Source: Polytrichum commune | Taxonomy: Eukaryota > Streptophyta > Polytrichopsida > Polytrichales > Polytrichaceae | Length of the DNA: 64,000 bases | Reading direction: 5' to 3' | Assembly: GCA_950295325.1 (NCBI GenBank) | Contig: OX485806.1 | Span: forward strand, 51,269,169 to 51,333,168 | In this document: piece after piece, positions 1 to 9,711 of the stretch | How positions within the stretch are numbered: position 1 is the stretch's first letter | Layout: each line of letters opens with the position of its first letter | Position numbers and translations under genes: made by a program | Notes under the pieces: model-generated | What the model was told of the DNA's origin: nothing | The model's input: the letters and a program-made list of their open reading frames with translations, nothing else | Database searches by the model: none

Positions 1-44
1 AAAAATACATTGCTACCAATTTTGTCGTCTTGAATTGCACGCAG

Positions 45-3000
45 ATGATTGGTATGCCTTACCCTACGACCTACCACCAAGTGCATGGCACAATTCCTTG
101 GCAAACTTCACAGCCGGGATTCGGAAATATGGGTGGTCGGCAACAAACCATGTATAACCCGTGCGTGGGGACACCTTATGCATCAACTAATGCATACACG
201 GGCCAATATACATATCCAACACAGCAACGAGACAACCACTTTGAGGGAGCGAATGCCAACCGCATGTTGATGCCGTTGCAGACTCTGCCTCAAGCTGCTA
301 CAATTAGCTCCCAACCTGGATTCATGCCAGGAAAGGAGTACTACACTTCACAACCTATGCATGGATCCGGGCAGGAGACCACGCAACCTCGCCAACGCCC
401 CAGCGGTGTGCCTATGGAGCCTACAGGGGGCCTAGCTGTGCAAGTCGTCGGCCCTCCAGACAGACAAGGTCAATCTGGGGTGCACCACGAAATGCGCACG
501 TCGCGGGATACAGGTGGGCTTCGTGGTGATTCCACCGCAGAGAAGGGACCAAAAACCACATGGCAGGCCCCATCCACTATCGGGCGTCAAGCTAGTCATA
601 CATCCTCTAATGCCCACACGTCATCTGGAGGAGGCACCCTGCGCGAGGCAAATGACTCCATGACGGAGCAGTCGCCACCCCTTCATACGCGCAATCCTCC
701 CGTACTCTTAAGTACGAACAATAGTAAGTCATCCCCACCTTATATCCTGTCACAGAGAAAACAACTTAGGACAGAAGAGAAATCTTATCTAAAAGAAGTG
801 AAAAGGTCAATTGCGGAAGGTAGAGTGCCACAAGTCCGACTCCAACAGAACAACATTGAAAACATAGTTCAATACAAAACGCAGTTCCTGAACTCCCTTA
901 AATTAGCTGCACTTGCAATTGTTCCGAACGCCGACATAGACATTAAAAATCCGTGCACCATGCAAGAAATCATGAAAGAAGTGAAGAGACAGTTTATAAT
1001 AGAGAAGCCTCTCCCAGAAGGCATGGTAGCTGGATTTCTTCAACGTCTTTACAAGAGAAATAGAGCAGTGTATCATCGTCATTGGACACTATACGGTGAC
1101 AAGAATAGGCCTGATGATTGTCCACCAGCGGCATGGTTGCAATTGGTAGATTATTGGAAGTCATTGGAAGGGAGCAAAGAATGCGAAAGAAACAAGGCAA
1201 ATGCATCATCTAAAAATAGCTCAGCAGTACGTTTTCTTGCCCTAAACCTCTTGCTGTGCAAATTAGCCATGATGTTGCAAATGTGGAAAACACATTGGCT
1301 TTGAGTTCCAAGTGCTATTGTAGACCATAGCGATTACTGTACTGCATCTGAACCATGGTTATGAGCATTTTTGCACATTGTAAGACACTTTGTGTGTATC
1401 CGGATATGCAGGAAAAACGCAGAAAGGATATTCGAGAGAAACAACCATTAAGTGGAAGCGAAGAGGGTGTGCATCACCCCACATATGTGAAAGATAAACT
1501 GTATACCCCAAAAGTATGTGAACAACAATCCCTCTTTTTAATGAGTTGACTGTGTTTTCTTCGCCCATGCCTTACACTGATTGCAACATCCAAACTACTG
1601 GAGATTCACTGCATATTTTGTCTACTCAATTTTCCTAATGTATATACAAAAATCTAAGCCAAGTGGCGTGCTGGGAATGTATGCAGCAGCGCTCAGAAAA
1701 TGCCAGCAAAGTTACGGTAGTGCAGCGTCGCACACACCCATCATCCAGCTCGAAGATCTCCTCCTCGGGTGGTCCTTTGGAACGTCCACCCATGCTAGAC
1801 ATTAGCAACAAATTACATGCCTTGGTTGATGAATTTGTATCTAACCTCTCCTCGGAATGTGACTCTCTAGCTCACAATGTCTCTGCTCAAGCCCGTATCT
1901 ATGTTGAACATGACAGTGCAGCAGAGGCCACACAGGGTCCCAGGCCAAATAATCGCACAGCAAGCGAGGTGTTACATGGGTTGAAAAGGCCGTCTGCATC
2001 CCAGGTGGTGGACTTAAATCATAGAGAAGGAAAGTCACCTACGGATCACACCAAGCCAAACTTCCAGGATAGGAAGAGTAGAGGCAGGGACTCCCCCAGA
2101 ACCTCGCGCCACATGAAGGACATGAAACCCGGCAGTGCATCTCTCTCGGAGAGCACCAGGCATGCGGATAGTGTCTTTGACGATCTGTTGTTGATAGATG
2201 ACGATAATATTGGCCGTGGCATGAATGCACAGGCAGGAAAAGGTAAAATCCCGCAGTCCTATGAGCTTTTGTCTTCCGACCATTCGTCGGATGACACCCT
2301 TAAACCAACCGCAAAAATCTCTAAAAAAGTTTTGGGAAAGCACCGTGCAGCGAAGTTGAGAAACTCAAGCTCACAAGGTAAGTCAATAAGAATAGATATA
2401 GAGAGCCCTTCAAGGTCTATTGAGAGCTCACACGTTATGAACTACAGCTATGAGGAAGACACAAAAAGTGTTGGTGGGAGACGTCAGGAGGTTGACAATA
2501 CATTTCCCAAGTTGAATTGGCCCAAGGATCCAGGGGATTCACATGAAGATGGAGGCTCAGGGAGCGACAAGGACGACAATGCTATACATCGCAACGAAGA
2601 GCCCCAATGGAAGAGTAAAACAGCTGAAGTCGACGACGATATCAACCTGCAAGAAGATGATGAATTCGATGATGATGATCTCGGGCGCAATCTAGTTGAG
2701 GCACAATCAGAAGGTGAGGAACTGCCAGTGCTGCCCAAGGTTCCAGTGAAAAGGAAGCTTCTGAGCGAGCCAAAGTCTAGTGAGAAGAGGAGCCAGAGAG
2801 GGAGGTCGACCTCTAAAAGTCCCCAAGTGAAGAAGTACAAGACACCATTGATTGACGCATCTGTGATTACACAGCTGGAGTTCGGCAAACGTCCACAGAA
2901 TTCCGTGAGTAAACCTCCTCCTTCTCATGGCAGTGTCACGCATCATGTTATTGAAGTATGTGTTCATTTTTTAAGTTGACCAGCAAAGTCCAAGCATGTC

Positions 3001-3550
3001 ATGTTAATAATGGAGTTGTGGGATTACATTTTTTTTGTTGCAGAATCCAATTAGAGTAAGAGTCAAGGTATGGGTATTACACCCTGCATACGAAGGGAAA
3101 GTTGTGGCGGAGGCATATGCAGGAATCAACCACAAGTCTAGGTGCTTAAATGACGAGAACGATCTATGTAAGAAAGGTCAACAAATGATTAGTGTAATAA
3201 GAGTTTTCTACAAGGATACTCCGGTGATGTTCAACAAGGACGGGCGTTATCCAAAGCACATCGCCTTCCTGGATCAAGCGGAGGGACTGCCACAGTGCCA
3301 TGTATTGTGGGGTGTTTGCTATATCGTGCAGGTTCCGAGCATGGAAGAGATGACACGCATGATGGGCAATGTAACCTCAGCAGTCTGTGGCAAGGCGACT
3401 TCTATTGCTTCCGAGCAAAGGCAGGAAGGCAAGACAACCAACTCCAAGTGCAAGAAAGGTGATTCTACGCAAGCGGCCAAAGTTCGTGACACCTCACAAC
3501 TGAGAAACCGCATGGACACTACGAAAGTGTCCAGCAAGAAATCCTCATAA
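45..3550 (+). CDS. TnpA/Ptta-like protein of a CACTA element (multi-exon, 5' incomplete)
   Basis: Proposed exons are 45-1226, 1412-1513, 1687-2955 and 3044-3550, about 1,018 residues. All junctions are GT..AG and phase 0: donors GTACGT at 1227, GTATGT at 1514 and 2956; acceptors end at 1411, 1686 and 3043. An acceptor-like TTGCACGCAG precedes 45, but the frame is open to the window edge, so earlier exons are possible. The first ~230 residues are Pro/Gln/Ser/Thr-rich. Residues ~235-394 are predicted helical and end in a W-x-x-L-V-D-Y-W pattern followed by an R-N-K-A-N-A stretch, resembling the plant Transposase_24 (Ptta/En/Spm) motif. The third exon is disordered, acidic (EDDEFDDDDL) then basic (VKRKL, KKYK), a likely nuclear signal. 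The last exon has a G-K-V-V-A-E-A ... VLWGVCYIVQV pattern like the C-terminal domain of tnp1/En-Spm-like proteins. Family assignment is by motif pattern only. A domesticated gene is the alternative. Confidence 0.6.
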
Positions 3551-3561
3551 CGCCATACCAG

Positions 3562-3636
3562 GTGAGTCATCTGGTACTTGAAAAATACATCTGCATTATG
3601 TTTTTTATGATATGATATTGCATTTAATTGAATCAG
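3562..3636 (+). other. probable 3'-UTR intron
   Basis: Twelve bases after the stop codon of the TnpA-like gene a strong donor (CCAG|GTGAGT) begins a 75-base AT-rich segment that ends in TTGAATCAG. The spacing and consensus suit a small plant intron in the 3' untranslated region. Seen as splice-site pattern only. Confidence 0.4.
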
Positions 3637-6560
3637 GTGACCTGCTGCAACCACATCATGTTTTACCGGGCTCCTCTCCGCCATAGCCCTTTGTATCAGT
3701 CCCTATTTGGCCATGCAATAGTTGTCAAACACCCACGCAGGGAGTAACATTTGGAGATGGTCAAACATTACAAGTCAAACAATGTTTTCTCCAATGGTCT
3801 GTGGAAAACAGAGCGTGGCATACCAGAATGTATTGCGTTGCAACGCCCTTTCATTTGAAGTGACCCCGTGGCCCACAAACAGTGTGTCAGAACTTCTCGC
3901 ATTGTGGGCATAGAGAGACACAATGTGTTCACAACGACACATGCTGCCCGGCCGAGGCATTGGAGTTTCCATGCTTTTGGTTGCATTCTAGATATGTATG
4001 TTGGGTGGACTACTAACAGTAGTGACATGTTCGGGGCTCTTCTCCGATTTCCGGAATAGCCTTTTTAAGCATGGCCCCCACCGAAGTCGTGCAAAGGTAC
4101 ATGTGATGACACCCCAAACCTGTGCCGAAATGAACATATGTCATCCACAGGCCCCCCCGTGTTGCAGGTTGAATTGAAGTCGTATTGGAGTGCAAAGCGA
4201 TGTGAATTGACGTGCATCAAAGCAAATCATATTTGCTGAAAAGGTTTGATATTAAGTATCAGCTATTGTGGCGTTTAATTATTTATCTAACCACTCCATA
4301 AATGTTTACTAATTATGTGCACTGATCTGACTGTAATAGAATTCTGATGCATTCATAGTCGCCATATCTGGTGGATACTGTACATTCTTGCAGAATGCGA
4401 TCACGGAGGACGTATATAGCCCGATTTTGCAATTTGAAACATGTAGGAAGAATGCCCACCTATACGGTGAATAGCAGCCTATGTGTGTACGTACAGGACG
4501 CATGTACCACATAGCTGCGGGGACAAGAAGATGTTGGGATTGCTTGAAACGATCCCGCATAGCACAACATTGAGGCGCAAATGAGGAGATGACATTGGAA
4601 CATGGAGTGTGCCATGTAGCATGAAGGTAAGATCTCCCTAGGAATCTTACCCAGGTCCGTGTGAAACATTGCTTATGGCCTCCTTGGAAGCTCAATTGTC
4701 CTGCGAGTTTAGGTCCGGTCCTGTGCGGAAAAGTTAGCCATTCTATTGAGACGACTGGGCGGGGATCACCAATGTTATTTGTGCGTTTGTTCAAAGTTGT
4801 GCTTGCCCGGGCTGAGATGGATATTCTTGTAGCCCTCCCAAATGCTGTAGACGGCACTGTTTTGCATGCTTCTGGGAGTTGTTTCATGTAATGGTTGTCT
4901 TCAGATCACATGTTAAGGGTGAGATAACTCATGACATTAGTGTGTATCCCCAGATTGAAGAGTTGGGACGGACGATGTTTGCGGAAGATAGACGTCACTG
5001 AAGTGCAGCAGGTCAGCGAATTAAGGAGTCATGGAATGCAGCTGAAGGCACTCAGTGCGCATGTGCATCTACGTTTTTGTCTATGACATCGAGAATGATG
5101 CCGGCTTATACATAGATATCAGAACTTTTGAAGTCACCTTAAGTCGTGAAATAGAGGAACAGAATTCCCCAGAATTGATATAGAAATGTTTTGGTGGAGT
5201 GCAGTTAATAGGAAGCTTTTCTTCGACAACACATGTGCAGTGCATGTGGTACTCATTGGAGGGCTCGATTGTTGTATGTGAAGGGTATATATAGCAATGC
5301 TTCTCTTTTTGGTTAGCAGTACCTTGTGGCATTCGCTTTTTGTGTGGTATAAACAGTTTATGTCCCAAGCTCCTCAACATGAGAGCATTGTATATGCCAA
5401 TGCTTTGACACGCACTCTATTAATATATGCCCCTTTGCAGTAAAATTTAGCGCCATCAGTGAGACAGCATGGTTTGCACCTTTGTCTATTTTGTGGGCTA
5501 CTTGTGTCGGCATGATTTGAATCATCCCCTTCAGATGTTCATTTCACATTCACCAATGAGAATTGTGGCATTATGTCAAAGCAGAAGTCCTATGAGTTGT
5601 TGAGCCTGGATGCAGCAAGGAAGCAATTAATTATGTGGGGTGTCTGTAATATTAAGCCGCAAATATGTGCATTCTGGAATGGAAGAGACCATTGTCATTG
5701 GGAACTCGCAACACGTACAGAGACCGAGGACTGCAAATAGAAAGAACCCTCACAGTCAATCGCGTAATCCTGCGAAACTCAGAGGGTATCTCATATGCAT
5801 TGTCACGCATAGTCCACTACCACGCCTGTACTCCAAATTTCCAGAGAGAACCACCTGCAGTTGTGGTTTAGTGCGAACTACAGAGGTCGAACAATCCCAC
5901 ATGTTTCCTTCCTCCATACGAACCCGTACGCCCAACAGGTTGTGGACACGCGATGTAACGAAGCAGTTGTTTAAGAGAATTTTGCCAGCAGACCAATACA
6001 CGCCCCCTTAATGTTCTCGGAAAATAATAAGCCCCTGCACTCCCTGCACTCCTTTATTTCCGTTCCATAGACGAAGCTGATGTACACAACCTCACTTAAT
6101 TAATAGGATTTGATAATGCATGCGCCTCTATATTTCACGGACACAGATAACTAGATTTTGTGTGTGAGTCATCACGATCCTCTCAGCTTTCAAAGCTCGC
6201 AGTGTATGATGCATGTGAGTGAGGAGGTGAACTGACAGTGTGCATGGTGATAACCCAACGTTCTAGGCAGTCCACTTCACATTATTAATCACCGTCGCCG
6301 ACCAACAGTGAAAGAGCACGTACTATACTAGTACTAGTGAACGAGCTAGTATTAGCTAGCTAGAGCAGGGATGCAATGGCAACAACACATTTCAATTGAC
6401 ACAAATTCGTACATGTATTAATTAAACAACAGATTATTCCACTTGCGCATTCAATATATATCGTTTTCTGGAAAGCTTTCGTGAGCAGCATATACGTGTG
6501 GCAGTGTGAACTTATTCGCGCATTTCTTTAACCCAAATGACCATTTATAAGTAAAGGTAC
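3637..6560. other. non-coding internal and subterminal part of the CACTA element
   Basis: Open frames occur on both strands (for example 4309-4887 on the - strand and 5640-6011 on the + strand), but none shows a recognisable domain and they overlap one another antisense. I see no convincing gene. Near the right terminus the - strand carries two related short motifs, TTGTCGCGTG (around 6696) and TTGTCGCATGG (around 6645), that could be subterminal transposase-binding repeats. A local palindromic run of ACTAGT/GCTAGC occurs at about 6325-6365. Confidence 0.4.
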
Positions 6561-6566
6561 GTACAA

Positions 6567-6635
6567 TATATATATATATATATATGCACATAAATATATT
6601 TATATATATGTATGTATGTGTGTGTGTGTGTATTT
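6567..6635. repeat. compound microsatellite (TA)n / (TATG)n / (TG)n
   Basis: A run of TA dinucleotides is followed by a short AT-rich interruption, TATG repeats and then TG repeats. It lies about 140 bases inside the CACTA right terminus. Length is likely polymorphic. Confidence 0.85.
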
Positions 6636-6746
6636 CCATGCGACAATCAATGAATACTTCAAGTGACACAAGATTTGTCGGTTGGAGGAACACGCGACAA
6701 AATAGTGGTCAAAAGAACCGCAATGGGAAAATGACTACGGTTTTTT

Positions 6747-6768
6747 TTAACCATGTTTTCTACTAGTG
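6747..6768 (-). repeat. CACTA terminal inverted repeat (right end)
   Basis: Read on the - strand it begins CACTAGTAGAAAACATGG. The first five bases are the family signature, and the AGTAGAAAA continuation is common in plant CACTA termini. The partner repeat is left of the window. The - strand frame of the interrupted gypsy ORF runs through it and stops at 6747-6749. Confidence 0.65.
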
Positions 6769-8255
6769 AGGGCAGGGTAATTGCCCAAAAACTTTTGCGC
6801 TAAGGGTGTCAGAGGGGGTCGTCGTGTGACATGTAATGCCCTCTGCACCAAACTCGCTGGTGGCACAAAGAAAGTCACCTGGTTCTGCAGTTGGACCTGC
6901 ACTTGGGTGTTCGGCTGGGTGATTGTCTGCAAGCTCCTTGTCAACCTATCACCAATTTGGTCGAACTTGAGCTCGTATTGCCCTGGTCCAATGTCCAATC
7001 TCTTGGCTATCGCCAGTCGTTCAAAAGCTGCATCCATTATCGACTGCAGGTAATTGTCGTCTCCCATGCTTAGCCTCAACCGCCCCAGCTCACGCTCCCA
7101 CAGTTGCATCAAATGGGGTGGGCAAATTGTCAAGGCAGTGTTGACTGCATGGTTCCATCGTTGAAGGTCTATTTGCCTGGCCGGTTCACTTGCTTCTACC
7201 TTCGAGACTAGTTGCCGTTTCGTGCTCAAGGTTAATTCTAGCTGACTGTAGTATAGAAATACGTGAACTCCTAAGTCGGCTATAATATGAAACCCTTTGA
7301 ACATGTTGCTCAGTTGGAGCTCACCTCTCACTAAGATCTCAGTTAGGAGATGCTCATAGCCATCGTTAGTGGCTTCCTCCCATAAGTTCTCAAAATCAAT
7401 AGGCTCCAGTATTTGGGATGGCCGAACACTGTACACAATAAAAAATATATCCCTCTGTAGCTCATAATTTCTAAAGAGAGACTTGTAGGGTGGAGAGACA
7501 CTCTCTATGGCCCAGATCCCTGCCTTCAATCTCTCAATTTTCCCCTTTGAGGACTCTATGACAGATGTTTGTGTCTCACTCAGAGATTTTAGACTTTTAA
7601 CCTACTGGGTTAGAGTCATAACTGTATTCTCATCAATCAAAAATGCGCGGATTTGAGCTTCAAGGTTCTTAACCTTTTTTGACTTAGTGGCTATGGCCTG
7701 CTCTTGCCTCTCTTTCATCCTTGTCCACTCTATTATCTCCTTAGCCAGGTCAGTGACCTCCTTATTCAATCCCTCTTTCTCCTTCAAAACTTGGCTGATG
7801 AAAGTGACTACTTCTTCACTTTTTATCTGCCACTTTTTTTTCTCACCTTCCACGCGGGTTAAACTAGTCTTCAGACTCCGGGTAGACTCAGTCAAAATTG
7901 CCTTTTCAGCTTCCAATGTGGCTAGTTGTCCTCGAATTTGGGCAATTTCCTCTCTCTCATTGTCCACTGCCCTCTTCTGAACCTCTAATTCGGCTACCAC
8001 TTTGGCCATTTTCTCCTTCCAGACTTTCTCCTCAGCTAGGCTATAGGCTGACAGTTCTTCTTCCTTTTTCCAAGACAGACAAAAGAAATCGGGCCTCCTA
8101 CCAGCCAGGCGATCGCCATGCATTTCTACTGTCTCTTCTAAAATGACAGGCGGCTCAGGGCTCAAGGGTGGGCTAATAGGCTGGGGATTAGGTATTTCCT
8201 CCACAAATCCCTCTGGTTTGGACAGGATAGGAGCCACTGTTCGCCGAGTTGCCAT
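6769..8255 (-). pseudogene. coiled-coil ORF downstream of pol (env-position ORF), one internal amber stop, truncated by CACTA
   Basis: The frame opens at ATG 8255 (MATRRTVAPIL) and stays open except for one TAG at 7602-7604; the following codons continue in the same frame to 6769, where host sequence ends at the CACTA terminus. About 495 residues remain. The first part has a Pro-rich segment (IPNPQPISPPLSPEPP) and then a long E/K/L/Q-rich region from about residue 55 to 210 with strong coiled-coil character. The second part (7601-6769) is a mixed alpha-rich region ending in P-L-A-Q-K-F-L-G-N-Y-P-A. Such ORFs between integrase and 3' LTR occur in Athila/Tat elements; function is unknown and I see no signal peptide or membrane segment, so an envelope role is not supported. 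The true C-terminus should lie beyond the CACTA element. Confidence 0.6.
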
Positions 8256-8279
8256 GGTAATGTTTGGACTGAAAGAAAG

Positions 8280-8930
8280 TTAACAAAACATACCTATATA
8301 TCCTGCTGACCTTAGGGGCATTGGTCTCTTCGTTTGCTGATCCTCCAACTCCTCTCGAATTCTTGCCCTCACTTCTCCAGCCCAATTGAACTTGGTACCT
8401 CGGATCCATGCCGCAAGAGCTGCACACACAACGCAGTGTTCCATGAACCCTCCATGTCGTCCTAGTTCAATTCTCTCTTGGATGAGGAACAACCATTCTC
8501 TCCAAAGTGGCAGCGCCTTTTGCAGGTCCCATCCTTGCTTCTTCACATCAAAGGCCACTTGCCCATCTTCAAATGCCACTCCCCATTCTGGTGCGTCAAT
8601 TGCCCGGCAAGACTCTGCCACAGAGACGCTATCCTTGCCAGGTAATGTCGTGACTTGGGCAATCGCCTCGGTGTCGAACCGGACTAATTGCCTACGAGCT
8701 GAACATTGCTGAAATTCAGTAGCATGTGCTGACAAGACAAACTCTGAGAGGTCAATTGGCCATGGCCATGGGACTTCTAAATTTGTCAAAAAATTCCATA
8801 ACCCTGCCGCTCTCAAATGTGCTTCTTTCTCTCTGATTCTCTCTTTGAATTCTTCAGACAGTGCAGGAAACACAATAGGCTCAATGGGTATAGCACCTTT
8901 CTTCCTACCCTTCTTGGATGATTCAGCCAT
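8280..8930 (-). CDS. retrotransposon accessory ORF after pol, unknown function (216 aa)
   Basis: Start chosen at ATG 8930 (MAESSKKGRKKGA), although the frame opens slightly upstream without an ATG. The N-terminus is basic. The remainder is a compact Trp-rich globular region with motifs EVPWPWPIDL, TTLPGKD, WREWLFLIQERIELG and CAALAAWIRG. The layout is reminiscent of the putative plant transposon protein domain often found as an extra ORF in Athila-type elements; this is a positional and pattern argument only. It ends 25 bases before the ATG of the next ORF, so the two may be expressed from one transcript. The frame is intact, unlike pol. Confidence 0.5.
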   Translation of the reverse strand: MAESSKKGRKKGAIPIEPIVFPALSEEFKERIREKEAHLRAAGLWNFLTNLEVPWPWPIDLSEFVLSAHATEFQQCSARRQLVRFDTEAIAQVTTLPGKDSVSVAESCRAIDAPEWGVAFEDGQVAFDVKKQGWDLQKALPLWREWLFLIQERIELGRHGGFMEHCVVCAALAAWIRGTKFNWAGEVRARIREELEDQQTKRPMPLRSAGYIGMFC

Positions 8931-9711
8931 CGCGCTACTGTCTATTGCCTGATCTCTCTGTTGATTGCCACTTGACCTGTCTATGCGCAACTTCTACACC
9001 AGAATTGACACTAGCCCTAAAACCAGCAATGCTCACACCCTCAGACTTAGTGCAATATTACGCATCTGCTCACACACTCAATCTCTCAGCCAATTGCCCT
9101 GTGATCTCTCTCTGGCGATTGCCTTAGTGCGTGCACATTGCCTCAGCTACCTCAGCTTAAAATGACTTAGTCTTTAAATCTCTGGCTATAGCCCAATTTG
9201 TTGAGGCGCTGATTTGAGTGGACCGTCACACAGACTCGTCGAAGAGACGCGAGGGTGGTTACAGTCTTGTCCAGCCGTCATGGCTGCGTCGCCAATCGCC
9301 TCCCTTTTGTAAGGGTCATGATTAGCTGTAACCAAATCAAGGGTTACTTCTCTTGATTTGGCAATTGATGATTCAATCTTGATTTGCGCGTTATGATTAA
9401 CTCGCGTCCTTACCCGCTTTAATTATGTTCTTAAGATTATTGCCCATTATGATTCCATTCTTTGCTGATCGCCCTTTATGATCATATCTTTAACATTCTT
9501 TCCCTTACGGGTTAGATGTGTTGTATGATTAGGATGTGCTTTCTGTAATATTTGCCAAGTGTAAAATTTTGACATTAAGATTAAAATTAAAAAATTTAAA
9601 CCTAATTAGACCCCTTATTAATTCTAATAACTAACATATTATTATTAATAACTATTAGTCACTTTATCACCATCTAACTACCCTCCCCTTACTTAATTAT
9701 ACTAACTGGCC
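8931..9711 (-). other. spacer between pol and the extra ORFs, with a polypurine tract
   Basis: No gene is visible. On the - strand a purine-rich AAGGGGAGGG lies at about 9682-9691, shortly after the pol stop; it may be an internal polypurine tract, since no LTR follows it. The rest holds several short palindrome-like motifs (GCCAATTGCC, GGCGATTGCC, GGCTATAGCC near 9090, 9113 and 9183) that also recur in the LTR of this element. It might contain a promoter or leader for the downstream ORFs. Confidence 0.45.

Larger units (their letters stand above)
1..6768 (+). mobile_element. CACTA (En/Spm) transposon, right-hand part
   Basis: The right end is placed at 6768 because the + strand there ends ...TTTCTACTAGTG, which read on the - strand is CACTAGTAGAAAACATGG, a typical CACTA terminal inverted repeat. 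The flanking DNA at 6769 belongs to an interrupted gypsy ORF, so the boundary is sharp. Inside is a + strand multi-exon gene with features of TnpA/En-Spm accessory proteins, then about 3.2 kb without a convincing gene, as in the long subterminal regions of CACTA elements. The left end and the main transposase gene (TnpD/TNP2-like) are outside the window. CACTA elements make 3-bp target duplications; the triplet after the terminus is AGG (6769-6771), so AGG is predicted before the left end. The family call rests on the terminus plus the gene. Confidence 0.72.

Noticed and set aside
4309-4887. A 192-codon - strand open frame in the CACTA 3' region.
   Set aside because: No domain, unusual composition, overlapped by an antisense frame, and within what should be CACTA non-coding DNA.
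8269-8293. A GTATGT...TTTCAG segment between the two post-pol ORFs looks like an intron.
   Set aside because: It would be only 25 bases, below the size plant spliceosomes use, and joining the ORFs across it does not keep the downstream frame.
9682-9691. Polypurine tract right after pol suggested that the 3' LTR begins at about 9680.
   Set aside because: The following sequence does not match the LTR at 16748-18697 and is followed by further sense-strand ORFs.
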